The position numbers and the translations under genes are program-made. Below the pieces are notes generated by a model. That model had not been told where the DNA came from, ran no database searches, and saw only the letters and a list, made by a program, of their open reading frames with translations. Positions 32,201 to 43,203 of a stretch of 64,000 nucleotides of DNA are shown one piece after another; position 1 is the stretch's first letter; each line of letters starts with the position of its first letter. Origin of the DNA: Strigamia acuminata (lineage: Eukaryota; Arthropoda; Chilopoda; Geophilomorpha; Linotaeniidae); contig OX442314.1 of the NCBI GenBank assembly GCA_949358305.1, positions 26,831,118 to 26,895,117 on the forward strand. The letters run 5' to 3'.

Positions 32201-35200
32201 GGCAGCCATCTTAAATGCATGAGGTTAAAAACAGCAATGACCCATGTTAGAGAGTATACACTCTCTGCATTGAAACATAAAGAACAAATCATAAATACAA
32301 TGGATAACAAATGAGGAGACTTGTCCTATTAAAAGTCAATAACCAAATACAGATGAAATTAAACATAACAAATGATAAGCTGCCAATATAAATAATAATA
32401 ACATAAATTATACAGCAAACTATATAAATATACAAGAGTTGTATATATTTGGCAGTTGTTAAACAACCGAACATTTCACAAATCTCCAACATTCCCCCTC
32501 TGTTCGATTATTCAACAACTTCCTAAATGCAAAAGTAAATGCTAGTCTGATCAAACATCATTAAATCTTAAATAATGTTCAAAAAATAAGATCCATTGAC
32601 TTATCTCTAATGAATTCTGAATTTTTGGACTTAATCCACCGCATGTTATAAACGGGATATGCCGGTTGTATTGGATCTTTATTACAAAAGTCAAATAGGC
32701 TCGAATCAAATTCATAACCCTCTGCAGTACACCACTCCTTCACGTCATTTATATTCTGTATTCGATCATTGCTCGGTGAAGTATAGATAACACTAATCTG
32801 CTCTGTGTAATTATCTATTTGATGCATTGTGGATTGCCTCCACCACCAACTCATGTCTAATTTTTGTTTAAGCCTAACGCCTAAGGAGTCTGAACAATTC
32901 CCAGAACAAACTTCAACCATGCCATTTCCAGCCGTGAGACTCAAATGTTGTTCCATCTCAGTGACCGTCTTGTCTAATATCGGCTCACTAACTGTTAATC
33001 GACAATCATCGTCCTTTGTTGCTGATAAAACAACATCCTTGCATTTCTTATGTCTCTTTTTCTTTTTCTTTGTCTTGCTACATTCCCCCTCTGTGCTTAC
33101 AGTCCCACAATGGTTTAAATCAACCAAACTAGGTGTTACACCTGGGGGAATTTCTAATGACAAATTAATTTTCTCTTTACTGAAACTCTGTTCTCGTTCC
33201 AATTCTTTCAGTTTCTTTTTAATTTCCCCCTCTATCTCAATCATTCTCCCCTCGCTTAATGATGGGGAAATTTCATCCTCTACTGTGTTCACTAAGGAGG
33301 AAGACTTCTGCTCACAAGTGAGGCTCTCACAAAACTCTTCATCACTTCCTAAATGTTCCCCCTCGTTTCTAACACTTTCACATTTATTAATGTCGACTTC
33401 TTCACTTAACGACAATGAGGGATTTTCTAAATTCAACAAGCCTAATGTTGAGGGAACTACCTCATGAGGGGATATTGGCACCTCAACCCTTGATGGAATT
33501 TCAGCTTCCAAACTCTCAGTGCAACTCTCAATGTTGGAAATTTCCAGAGAGGGTTTTAATTCCCCCTCGTGCCAATAACTCCACTCATGTATCTGTACCG
33601 TATTCGTTTGAACAATTCTGTCCCTTGCTTGGTCCCAGACCCGGTATTTCCTATTAGATGTCGAATACCCAACTAAGGCGCCCACCCAGGAACACCTTTT
33701 CCCATCGTTAATGTGGAAAACTCTAACTCTCGACCCCGTGCATCTGAGATGCCGTACCGATACACCTCGGTCATACAATACGTTGTATGACTAAATTAGC
33801 CGTTATTTTTGACGTTAGATTGGGATAATCGGTTTAAACGGCAGTTTAAATATGTTGTTTAAGACTCAGTTTAGTGTACATGACCATAAACATGTGCAGT
33901 AATCTAATCATGTCCATGTTAGGGTTCAACCGTAATACCCAGCTTTGGAGAGCATACTCTAGCGAGTTTGACCTCGTCTGGGGATATGATTGGCTGGTTC
34001 ATTTGATGCCGTGCCAGAAAAGTTGAATTCCTGCTTGTTTTATCCAGCATTGCCAAAAAATTTGTATTATCCAGCATTTGCATACATTTTACTCAACGTA
34101 GGATGAACTAGTCTTTTGGAAATGAATAGTGTGCATCCATACTACGGTATTTTCATACTATTAAAGAAACAGTTCTTTTTTATGCAAATATTGTGTAAAT
34201 TATTGCGTTTATTTTTAATTTGATAATTGATTGGTCGGAAATGTACAAAAGCAACATTTCAATGCGAAGAGTTTATTTTTCCGTAATTTGCCTGGAACAC
34301 TTTAAAGGAAAGGAAAGTAAACACCGTGTATTCTCACCATCACAGCTGGTTTTTTGCAGGTTCCATTTTTCTGAAACTGCCACATCATAGAGAATCCCTC
34401 AGCCATGGACAAATCTAAAAATTTAAATGATATAACTTGAAACTTATTTACTGTATCCAGTTCAGAAAAAAAATCCTTTCCTCACTAAATGTTGTTGTAG
34501 TTGTTGGGAATATTTTTAATTTGATGCTAGATTGGCAGGAAATAGCACATTCTATTGTTAATGATAATTAGACCCCGGATAAATGCATAAATGCATACTT
34601 CATATGTATATTGCATATATAGTCGAAATTGGCTTAAATTGCATATTTTCCGAAAATCGGAAAATAAATGCATATATTGCCATTTTTCCGGGAAAAAACG
34701 GCGATTTATGTCTCTCTTTAACGATACGTAACATGTACGTATTAATTTTTGTCTTTTTTTTAAGACACGTATCGTGTACGTATGCTTACGTTCAGAAAAC
34801 TGAGGATTTCGCCAAAAACAGACACCAGGGGAAGTCACTAAATTAGTGTCTGAAAAAAGTTTTAAGATATAAACAAATACACAAATAAAAAAATAAAAAA
34901 AATGAATTGTAATTACTGATTATAGTTCATTTACATCAAGAACACTTTGAAATGGCATTAAGTTGTTGTTGAACACCTGATTTCACTCAAATAAATTTTT
35001 TTATTTTGCATATTTCACTTTTTTTTTTTGCATATATTGAAATTTTTGGTGCATTTTATATGCGCATATAACGAAATTTATTTTGCATACATATCCGGGG
35101 TCTAATGATAATGAAGCATCGTTACAACATTTGTTATCAAAGTGTAATTTCTGAATTAACAATGCTAGACTAACAGTGTCAATCGACGATATTGTCTAGC

Positions 35201-38200
35201 TTTGTTGGTTAAGAATTTACAAGTGGGAAGACAACGTTGCAACAATGCTACATAAACAAAAAACGTCTCCTTGTATTTGTCATGTCCAATTTCCTACCAA
35301 TTTTAGAGTTCTACCTTGGGCATAATGGCTATGTGTGACCATGACGAGGAAAGGACTTTTTTCTGCTTTGCAGAGCAGCTTTTATTACCTGTTTTGAAGA
35401 TTAAAGCAACCCCCATCATTGTATTTTTTTCACTGATCTCTATATTGGAATTAGTTGTTAAAATTTGGCCATTATTTTTAGTCATTTTAAAAATAGATTT
35501 CTTGTACTAAAAAAGAAATTTCTGACTTAAATAAAATAAAGCAATAAAGCAAATCAGAAAGGAAATGAAGTGCTGAACTGTACTTTTACACATTGGCTTA
35601 AAGCACATTTACAAACTGCAGACGCTCTAGGAATCCTTGTCCTGATTTCTTGGCCAGGGATGACAAATGCATTAATAATTCAAACAGTGGTGAAATTTTT
35701 ATTTTATTGTCTGTGTGGGTGTTTGTTTGATTTGCTTGTTTAACACCTCTGCTTTAGTTCATTGATTTATAATTTAATTTTACTTAATTTTGTGTTGCGC
35801 CTAGAAATAGCATTGTTTGATAGCATTGTCATTGTTTCCAATATTTAAAGTGGGGGTGCTTATTCATTGAGATCAAAGCTGTTGGTTTGTGTTGTAATGC
35901 TTCTTAATCATAGATGGCGCCAAATACCAGTTTTTATGTTAATTCATTACTCTCGTTTTGCACTCATTCCATGTAGAGACATCCTGCATTAAACCTGTGA
36001 ATGTTTTCACTTGTAAGACCGTATTCATTTCATTGTACACGTCAATGCTTAGGACAGTTTCCCACAAACAAAGGTGTGACTGTTCGGACGGCCGCCACGT
36101 GGTCGGGGGAGAGCCACGGGACGCTGGACGCAACACACACTATGATTATCCACCGAAATACGACCAAAGACACAGGTTTAGTTATGATTGATAGCCTTAT
36201 TGTTGTCTAAGGGTGTGATTGGTGTCTCAGGTGTATTTCCCAATGCGATGGTTGCGGATAGCCATCCCTAACCAGACCGCGTGGCACGGCGGCCATTGGC
36301 CGTAACGTTCATGGGAACGTAATACGTACGGTGAACACAGCGGACTTGGACGCTCAGGTCCCGGTGGGCGACAGAGTCGCCACGCCGACGTTTGGGTCGT
36401 CATTACAGTTAGTTTCGGGGAACAATCACAAAAGCGACCGTTTGCCTTGCTACCGTCGTCCACCGAATATAACACCATGGAGTTGTATTCGAATATAACA
36501 TCACCCTGGTGTTGTATTCGAATACAACACCATGGTGTTATATTTGGTGGAAGATGGTAGCTGGAAGAAAACTCCCTGGGCCTCTGTGGGGCTCACCTAC
36601 AGAAGGGCAGAGTCTCGATTGGTGGAACCAACGGCCCTCAGCTCCACCTGGTGCGAGGGACCGCAACAGGGCGTGCACTAGAAACACAGGAGGTGCGCGA
36701 GAGCTGTGAGAGTGCCGTGTGTTGCAGGCAAGTGATCAGCCTGCGTGGGCAGCTGGTCACAAAGGGTTATGGGTCCAGTGCGCAAAATTCTGTGAGAAAG
36801 GAAACTGTAAGTGACTTGAAAACATGTCAATAATAAGTGACGATCAGGAAAAGTGTGGTTCGAAAATCGAAATTAATGGCGGATCCAAACGAGCATGGTT
36901 TTACCCAGACCGAGAAGCTCGATACAAACTATCCGTCATAGAGATGGAAAGTGATGATTTTACTTGAAAAACATGGCATTCTGAATACGATAGACGAACA
37001 AGCAAATTGAGATCACAACCGAGACCAAAATCGTTATCACGATCAAGAACGAAACAAAAATGACGAGGCCAAACATGACAGGAAAAACCTTAAGGCCAAC
37101 GCAATCGCGGTCGGAAACGCAAATAAAAGTGACCAGAAAAATGATGGGCAGCGCAGAGACACCAAGTGGGATGAAAATCTTAGCTATGGCTCTGCTAAAG
37201 GGCCCATCATCCAACTTGCACACAGGCCCATTGGTGTATTGCTACGCCGCTCACCACGGGTACGGTATCTATGCTGTAACAACAGTGTGCACATATCCAT
37301 GACATGTAATTACATCTCTATACTCGAGTTGCACTCAAAAAGGCACCTCACAATGTGTACTCCCATTGGTCGAGCCAGTTTACTGGTGTAGTGATCCGGA
37401 AAAATAGACCCAAACACCAGAATTGCATAACAATGTACAGACATTGCAATCGATTGCCTAGGCAACGGCCTAAAATTCAAACTTCCAGACGATGTAAGTA
37501 ACATTTTTTATTAAATAAAATCAAAATAACATAAACTAAATTAGTCATAACAATCACAACAATAAATAAAAAACAAAACTACTTCTCCTAGTAGTAGTAT
37601 ACAGTCTGGAGTTAGTAGTAAACTGGCTCGACCAATGGGAGTACACATTGTGAGGTGCCTTTTTGAGTGCAACTCGAGTATAAGTACTCAATTCATTTTA
37701 AGCGACGATTTGACGGAACCAAGTGATCGCATAAAATGATGTACATCTTTATTTGCGTTTTGAAATAACAGATTTTCTTACTAAATTGATAAACAAATAA
37801 AACATTCTTACTTGATGTACTTCTACAAGCTCCAAATTGTTTAGTATACTTGAATCTAGCCACAACTGAGTGTAATTAAAAGCTTTGGTAGCACTTTTTA
37901 TAATCCCTTTTACTGCACTTCCACAATCTATAGGATTCTCTCCGCGACCTCTTGTTGATTGCCAATATGGAGCCAAAGTTGCTGTATCTAATGCTGCCAA
38001 CATATTGCCAGCTATTTTTAGTTCTTTCGTTTCTTTATATTCAATCTCAACTTTAATTGGGTTAGACAAGTAGTGTTGCACTCTTCGGTATGTCTGATAA
38101 CAACAAATGGTCAAGCAAAGCGTTACTGCAACCAACCATAAAATGCGAACTGCAACGAATTTCTGTTTGTTCAGTAACTTATCCAATATCGGCAATGATG

Positions 38201-38294
38201 TCATCTCGATTGAACTTGCAATTTCTTCTTTGAACAGATGCCGAATGCGATGTTTTCTCAACTTCATCATTCTTAAATTTTTGATTCGTCTCAT
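25867..38294 (-). CDS. Unit 2: two-domain DEG/ENaC-type channel, exon 3 frameshifted
   Basis: Exons (minus): 38294-37812, 35506-35389, 34484-34338, 31997-31908, 29690-29587, 29468-28631, 28075-27991, 27925-27828, 26867-26766, 26412-26303, 26242-25867. Splice sites and phases match unit 1. Exon 3 is 147 nt instead of 146: an extra T in GGATTTTTTTTCTG (A-run on the plus strand near 34470) breaks the frame, so this copy is either a recent pseudogene or has a homopolymer sequence error. The other ten exons are open. Exon 8 has four extra codons, in frame. TM2 of domain 1 keeps the Glu after the filter (LLSFVEIGQ) that units 1 and 3 have lost. Introns carry many insertions absent from unit 1. Confidence 0.85.
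27327..27736. mobile_element. 410-bp MITE with TACCATGTTTACATG termini
   Basis: Inverted termini of about 40 bp (TACCATGTTTACATGTACTC, then ACTTATCYAGATAAGTG). ATT flanks it on both sides (27324-27326, 27737-27739) and unit 1 has the single-ATT empty site (ATCATTGACGG near 7802). The short target duplication suggests a Harbinger-like source. Confidence 0.85.
28631..29468 (-). CDS. Unit 2 exon 6: fusion exon
   Basis: 838 nt with the same splice phases as unit 1 exon 6. It carries TM2 of domain 1 (GGNLGFSLGLSLLSFVEIG), the linker, and TM1 of domain 2 with MPNIIACND. It differs from unit 1 at 13 sites within the 217 bp where units 1 and 3 are identical. Confidence 0.92.
29853..31196. mobile_element. 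1.34-kb solo-LTR-like element (TGTGAC...GTCACA)
   Basis: The ends TGTGACGATTC and ACGGTCACA are flanked by ACTT at 29849-29852 and 31197-31200. Unit 1 has the uninterrupted intron (GAGAAATCTTTCTTGC near 10972). Two related GGTACCAnCCnCC-containing segments occur near 30390 and 30525. No protein domain is seen; an LTR is inferred from ends and target duplication. Confidence 0.65.
31225..31480. repeat. Interspersed repeat block, unit 2 intron 4
   Basis: The block includes TTTAGCGAC repeats and an AACCAGTAAGGTTAGGT module also present inverted near 10040-10060 in unit 1. The GGGGGCGCAGCCCCC palindrome lies at about 31411. Ends are unclear. Confidence 0.4.
31604..31815. repeat. Inverted-repeat insertion, unit 2 intron 4
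   Basis: AATTATTGAAACCCCCAAATT at the left is matched by an inverted TTTGGGGGTTCGGTTCAATA at the right. The paralogous unit 1 sequence near 11840 lacks it. Probably a small MITE. Confidence 0.4.
32120..32491 (-). repeat. 3' LTR of truncated copia, with adjacent polypurine tract
   Basis: 372 bp from TGTTGG to CCAACA (inverted ends). On the minus strand the polypurine tract AGAGGGGGAA (32501-32492) directly precedes it, which fixes the orientation. Confidence 0.8.
32579..33778 (-). pseudogene. Copia integrase C-terminus plus unusual tail, no RT
   Basis: The 399-aa open frame begins inside integrase: WVGALVGYSTSNRKYRVWD and VQTNTVQIHEW are the copia post-core signature. A long Glu/Ser-rich stretch and a Lys-rich patch (KTKKKKKRHKKCK) follow, then an unrecognised end up to the stop near the polypurine tract. 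RT and RNase H, which should follow, are absent, so this is a deletion derivative. The start Met is arbitrary because the 5' part is missing. Confidence 0.75.
34569..35104. mobile_element. 536-bp hAT-type MITE
   Basis: Inverted termini TAGACCCCGGATA are flanked by a perfect 8-bp duplication ATGATAAT (34561-34568 and 35105-35112). The size of the duplication points to hAT. The inside is AT-rich with repeated TGCATA words; no transposase. Confidence 0.9.
36075..36761 (+). repeat. 687-bp 5' LTR
   Basis: Starts TGTGACTG, ends GGTCACA. Contains the nested 105-bp MITE 36453-36557. Part of it (TTGTTGTCTAAGGG...GGTGTCTC) resembles the solo elements at 9333 and 62388. Confidence 0.7.
36453..36557. 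mobile_element. 105-bp mini-MITE nested in the LTR
   Basis: Ends CCGTCGTCCACCGAATATAA and, inverted, CCATCTTCCACCAAATATAA; TA at 36451-36452 and 36558-36559. It carries AACACCATGGTGTT as does 12867-13269, of which it looks like an internal-deletion form. Confidence 0.8.
36764..36782 (+). promoter_or_regulatory. copia primer-binding site
   Basis: GGGTTATGGGTCCAGTGCG, matching the site of the left-edge copia (1888-1907) except for one base. Confidence 0.75.
36876..37172 (+). pseudogene. Copia gag N-terminus, broken
   Basis: ATG at 36876 begins MADPNEHGFTQTEKLDTNYP, close to the start of the left-edge copia (MADPNAGTQSFTHIEKLEGN). A stop replaces the next conserved Trp, LLEKHGILNTIDEQ follows, and the rest decays. 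Confidence 0.75.
37321..37680. mobile_element. MITE family M3, copy 1, perfect 64-bp terminal inverted repeats
   Basis: Both ends begin TACTCGAGTTGCACTCAAAA and run 64 bases without a mismatch. TA lies on both sides (37319-37320, 37681-37682). Unit 1 lacks it. A diverged copy is at 63360-63779. Confidence 0.9.
37812..38294 (-). CDS. Unit 2 exon 1: N-terminus and TM1 of domain 1
   Basis: 161 codons from ATG 38294 to a GTAAGA donor, phase 0. TM1 is VRILWLVAVTLCLTICCYQT; the SIEMTSLPILDKL and NPIKVEIEYKE blocks match unit 1. Confidence 0.9.
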
Positions 38295-38384
38295 AATCTT
38301 TTTGTGAGTATTGAGTTGCTTTTCAGTTTTTTAATTTGTTTTCTGTCATAAATATGGTAATTGAGGGTTCATCAAGTTAAATGT

Positions 38385-38421
38385 ATAATTATGGAAAAGT
38401 TTGATCTTTTCCATAATTATT
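38385..38421. repeat. Perfect 15-bp hairpin upstream of unit 2
   Basis: ATAATTATGGAAAAG, a 6-7 base loop, then its reverse complement, about 90 bp above the unit 2 start codon. Could be a transcript hairpin or a MITE scar. Confidence 0.6.
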
Positions 38422-38949
38422 CGTTCAACTCGGTGATCAAAAAAATCTTCAAGCAGGGACCAGCCGCTTTCACCAAAAGGCCTTCTTGGTGAAGCAAACC
38501 ATTTTTGAGGACTGTGACTCGTATGCAATGGAGGATCTAGAAGGGTAGCCAAGGGGGCTATGGCCATCCTTCTAAAAGTTTATAAAAAATAGAAGAAAAA
38601 TAATAATTTTTCTTAAATTTTACTGCCCTAAGTTTTAGGGGCCATTCATTGCAAAATATTTTATAAAAATATTTCTGGGAAGGGAAGAAGTGCATATACC
38701 ATAGTTGACAGGACACTGTTGCTGAAACATTTGTAGTGAGTTAGTCATGGTTTGTATTGTTTTTATCCAAAGTTTGACAATTTGTATTCTGTTAGAATAA
38801 GCAATGGTTTTGCAATGTGCTGTTAAGTATATGCCAACAGCATACTTTTTCAGATTCTTATCGTATTCAGTTAGTATTCATTTGTAACGTATAAATTATC
38901 ATTTGTATTGGTTTGCAACTAACCCCCTATGCAGTGTCCTGCCAACTTG

Positions 38950-39895
38950 ATAGTACTAATGGGTGGCCCACATAAAACCGGCCCGACAATACAGATAGGG
39001 TTAGGAAAGGTGACTCAAAAAAATGTATACACACACAAAATTAAATGTACATGAATTATTAGCTGTGACCAGTGTTGTTTAATTAATGTTTCTAGTGCAG
39101 TTTTTTCCGCTCTTTCGTTTGGTGTTTAGTTTTTGACGATCCGAGTTTTCGTTCTCGAGATATTTGCTTCTTTGATCAATTTTTTTCGAAATTTCCAAGT
39201 TTGATGGCACTAGTCAGCTTGAATGTTAGATTTTGTGGTAATTTTGTGGATTTCTTCAGCAGTACCGGTAACGGTACATGTACACAGTACTTTCCCCAAA
39301 ATACCGCAATTTTTGTGACTGGTACAGTACCTGTAACACTTTTTTGGTACCATACAACTTTAATTTAGCAAAATCTGAAAAATGTAGCAAAATCTCACTA
39401 AATCAAGCAAAATCTCATAAAATCAAGCACAATCTTACAAAATCTCACAAAATCAAGCACAATCTTACAAAATCTCACAAAATCAAGCACAATCTTACAA
39501 AATCTCACAAAATCAAGCACAATCTTACAAAATCGCACAAAATCTTGTACTAGTACATCTGAAGAAATCCACAAAAGTACCATTGAAGAGATTCAAAAAG
39601 TACCACAAAATTCAGGAATGGCTAGTGCAATCAAACTTGGCGAATTCGGACAATGATTGATTAAAATCGCAAATATCTCGAGAACAAAAGCTCGGATCGT
39701 CAAAAGCTAAACACCAAATGAAAGAGCGGAAAAAACTGCATTAGAAAAGTTAATTAAACAACCCTGCCCACAGCTAATGATTTATGTATATTTAAGTTTG
39801 TGCTTGTATACATTTTTTTCAGACACCCTTCGTAACCCTCCTTGTATTGTTGGTCGCTTTTATGTGGGCCACCCGGTAGAATGCACTCATCCAAT
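38950..39895. mobile_element. Foldback element with central tandem repeat
   Basis: Inverted arms include GGGTGGCCCACATAAAA (38963) against TTTTATGTGGGCCACCC (39859) and GAACAAAAGCTCGGATCGTC (39679) against its complement near 39138. The centre (39390-39545) is a 30-bp tandem repeat. Confidence 0.65.
39395..39545. repeat. 30-bp tandem repeat, about 5 units
   Basis: Units read AAAATCAAGCACAATCTTAC plus AAAATCTCAC. The repetitive peptides predicted in both strands here are products of the repeat. Confidence 0.9.
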
Positions 39896-40254
39896 TTCAC
39901 ACTTCTTAACAGAATATGTTAGTACTCTATTAGTACTCATTTGTAATGCACAAACGGACATTTGTATTGGTTTACAAAAGCCGCAAAATCGATTTGACTG
40001 ATTCCGGCCCTCTTCTCGTGATTTTTACAATCTTAAGTGTTTTCTCATAATTTTATGTGTTATCTAATGACTAACTTTTTTACATGCCTTTTGATTGAGT
40101 TTTATTCCATTTTTTTATTTTTATTCATTGCTATTAATTTATTGCCTTAATAATTTATAGTTTGAATGAATTATTGAGTGAAAGCTTGTTTCTTATTGAT
40201 TTCTTTGATGATTTTAATTGATGATTTGATTACAGTAGAGCATTGATTACTTAT

Positions 40255-41205
40255 TATAGAGATTTTTATGATTTTGTTTGATTTTTTTATTTGATTTGAT
40301 TAGATTTGATTTTTTTTATTTTATTTGATTAGATTTGAGTTTTTTATTTGATTTGATTAGATTTGATTTTTTTTATTTGATTTGATTAGATTTGATTTTT
40401 TTATTTGATTTGATTAGATTTGATTTTTTTATTTGATTTGATTAGATTTGATTTTTTTTATTTTATTTGATTAGATTTGATTTTTTGATTTGATTTGATT
40501 AGATTTGATTTTTTTTATTTGATTTGATTAGATTAGATTTTTTCATTTTATTTGATTAGATTTGATTTTTTGATTTGATTTGATTAGATTTGATTTTTTT
40601 ATTTGATTTGATTAGATTTGATTTTTTTATTTTATTTGATTAGATTTGATTTTTTTTATTTGATTTGATCAGATTTGATTTTTTTATTTGATTTGATTAG
40701 ATTTGATTTTTTTATTTAATTTGATTAGATTTGATTTTTTTTATTTGATTTGATTAGATTAGATTTTTTCATTTTATTTGATTAGATTTGATTTTTTGAT
40801 TTGATTTGATTAGATTTGATTTTTTTATTTGATTTGATTAGATTTGATTTTTTTATTTTATTTGATTAGATTTGATTTTTTTTATTTGATTTGATTAGAT
40901 TAGATTTTTTTATTTGATTTGATTAGATTTGATTTTTTGATTTGATTTGATTAGATTTGATTTTTTTATTTGATTTGATTAGATTTGATTTTTTTATTTT
41001 ATTTGATTAGATTTGATTTTTTTTATTTGATTTGATCAGATTTGATTTTTTTATTTAATTTGATTAGATTTGATTTTTTTTATTTGATTTGATTAGATTA
41101 GATTTTTTCATTTTATTTGATTAGATTTTATTTTTTTTATTTGATTTGATTAGATTAGATTTTTTTATTTGATTTGATTAGATTTGATTTTTTTATTGGA
41201 TTTAT
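40255..41205. repeat. TTTGATTTGATTAGA satellite, about 0.95 kb
   Basis: Units of about 26-30 bp read ATTTGATTTGATTAGATTTG plus a T-run of varying length. Variants (TTTTATTTGATTAG, TTAGATTAG) recur in a higher-order pattern. Confidence 0.95.
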
Positions 41206-41366
41206 TTGTCTTATTGCTTTTTTGGTATAAATGATTGTCTTCAGCAGGATCCAATTTAGGTTAGTACATACTAACTTACAAGGGGAAGGCACTAATAAGC
41301 TACTCACCAATTTTAAAATAAATTATGTGAGATAACAATTACAAGTAGTTCTTTAACCATTTCAAA

Positions 41367-41545
41367 CAGGGCCGGTGCATAGGGTGAGGCGGTGAGGCGG
41401 TCGCCTCAGGTAGCATATTTCCAGGGGCGGCGTCTTTGGGCGCACAATCCGATTTCTTTACATCAAGAAAAAACAAATTTTTTACTGTTCAAAAGGGCAG
41501 TGTATGCCTTGCTCGCCTCAGGTGGAAATATGTGCTCCGGCCCTG
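41367..41545. mobile_element. hAT-like MITE, copy 1 (CAGGGCCGG termini)
   Basis: Ends CAGGGCCGGTGCA and, inverted, CAGGGCCGGAGCA. About 85% similar by eye to 43013-43203. A clean target duplication was not found, so the superfamily is tentative. Confidence 0.65.
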
Positions 41546-42031
41546 ATATCGATACAGTCTGTATGATTCTCGTAAAATCCAACTAAAATCTCCAAAACAA
41601 CTCCAAGACTTTGTGTTTTTTAATTCTAGCTTGTCAAAATGATGCCTCATTTCCCGTGTTATTATTTTCTCCTCCAAATCGAATTTATAATTTTGGTTTG
41701 AAAGTGTAAACACATAAAATATTAATATTAAGTTATAAAAACTGCAACAGCAACATAGAAGCAACAGCAGTACTTGTATATCCATATTTCATTATTTCAG
41801 TAAACTTTTTGGCAGTTGGAATCTATGTTCTTACATCATAGAGTATCTCATAATTCTGGGATCACAAACCAATACTCACAGCAAATACAAACAACAACAA
41901 AACCTCACTCTCAACTCACACTACCTCATCTAAATAAACAAACCAAGTATTCTTTTATCTCACTCCGTGTGTACCCGTAGTTCTAAGTTTCGGCACAGTA
42001 TAGACTGTGTCCCATTGCAATTGCTTAATTT

Positions 42032-42330
42032 TGTGGCCGCTTGGCCACCCCACCCGAGTGTGACTTGCGGCACTACCACACTTAGCCCAATAGCCCCAAG
42101 GTCACCCCTCCTCGCGGAGTTGGATTACCCAGTACAGAGAAGGAGGGAGCTGAGTGGTGCAGGGAGAGAAAAAAGCGCTGGGTCTCAACTTAGACAGACA
42201 TGTGAAGTGAAGTCCTGAAGCCAACAAAAGCAGTTGTGCTCTTCCTATTCACCACTGCGACGCTCAGTGGTGAGACGTCAATACCACCACAGCCTCCATA
42301 AGCAGTTGCTGGGGCCCATGAAATTCAGAG
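42032..42330 (-). repeat. Solo-LTR-family fragment, reversed
   Basis: Reverse-strand match to the right half of 62388-62958 (GTGGCCGCTTGGCCACCC at the end, CTCAGTGGTGAGA inside). The left half is missing. Confidence 0.65.
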
Positions 42331-43012
42331 TCCTAAGGGGGCACCTCTTGTGCCAAGGTGGAAGGGAATACTACCTGGGTAGGGGAGCACAATACCAGTT
42401 TTGCTCTGCTTGATGGCAACCCATGCTACACCGCTGGTTCTGATTGGTTTATTCAGGAACCTTTCAAAACACGTTACTGTGCATTCGGGCAAATGTCGTA
42501 GCTTCAGTTGTCACAGCAATCCGAAAATAATGCAACTGACGTTTTTCATTAAAAAAAAAACAGAAATTAAAACCGTGTGATAATTACATTCTTGTTGAAA
42601 TACTGACTATTGATAGTATTGAGAGAGTGGGATTCACATAGATTTGAATGTTATTTTGCAAATCCAGTGCTTTTTTTTACTATGATTTGATCCAGATTTG
42701 CAAAACTCGAATATGATTGAATATCTCTCTCATAAGCTCATAATGAATTGAATATAGACATGAAAAAATACATACGGTTTTAAAGTCCACTCAGGTGAAA
42801 ACGTGGCACTCGATCCACTCAAAAACACCGCATTGCAGCTATATTGATGTTTTGTGAAAGTTGACAAGTAATTACTACTCTGTATTTTAAATAATTCATG
42901 AGATTTCTGAGAATTGTAATGAGTGGTTCGTGACTTACCGTATATATCACAAATGTGAAATTTCATTTAGTAGCAAAATACTCAATTTCCCATCACATTA
43001 GATTGTACAATT
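42331..43012. other. Intergenic; nothing recognised
   Basis: AT-rich sequence between units 2 and 3 with no coding frame, tandem repeat or terminal repeat that I can support. Confidence 0.5.
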
Positions 43013-43203
43013 CAGAGCTGGCGCGAGGGGTGAGGAGGTGAGGCGGTGAGGCGATCGCCTCAGGTGGCATATTTCTAGGGGCGGCGTCTTTGGGCGCACA
43101 ATCCGATTTTTTTCCTACAAGCAAAAAAAATTTTTTTTACTGTTCAAAAGGGCGGCATATGCCTTGCTCGCCTCAGGTGGAAATATGTGTTGCACCGGCC
43201 CTG
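43013..43203. mobile_element. hAT-like MITE, copy 2
   Basis: Shares GGCGGCGTCTTTGGGCGCAC and GCCTTGCTCGCCTCAGGTGG with copy 1. The left end has decayed to CAGAGCTGG. Confidence 0.6.

Larger units (their letters stand above)
32120..33786 (-). mobile_element. 5'-truncated Ty1/copia element in unit 2 intron 3
   Basis: It consists of a 3' LTR, a polypurine tract and the end of an internal region. Unit 1 shows the uninterrupted sequence (GAAAACAGACTAAATTAG near 12066). The outer 5' part and its LTR are missing, and no target duplication can be seen. Confidence 0.8.
36075..37172 (+). mobile_element. Copia 5' end: LTR, primer site and decayed gag start
   Basis: A TGTGAC...GTCACA LTR is followed within two bases by a tRNA-iMet primer site and then a gag start. 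The right part decays into host intron at about 37172, where paralogy to unit 1 (near 15328) resumes. Confidence 0.75.

Noticed and set aside
32829-33467. 212-aa plus-strand frame
   Set aside because: Antisense shadow of the copia integrase-tail frame, which has family motifs on the minus strand.
39395-39545. CRISPR-like regular repeats
   Set aside because: Contiguous minisatellite with no unique spacers, in a eukaryotic setting.
39278-39583. Frames with repeated SHKIKHNLTK-like peptides on both strands
   Set aside because: Translation of a 30-bp tandem repeat.
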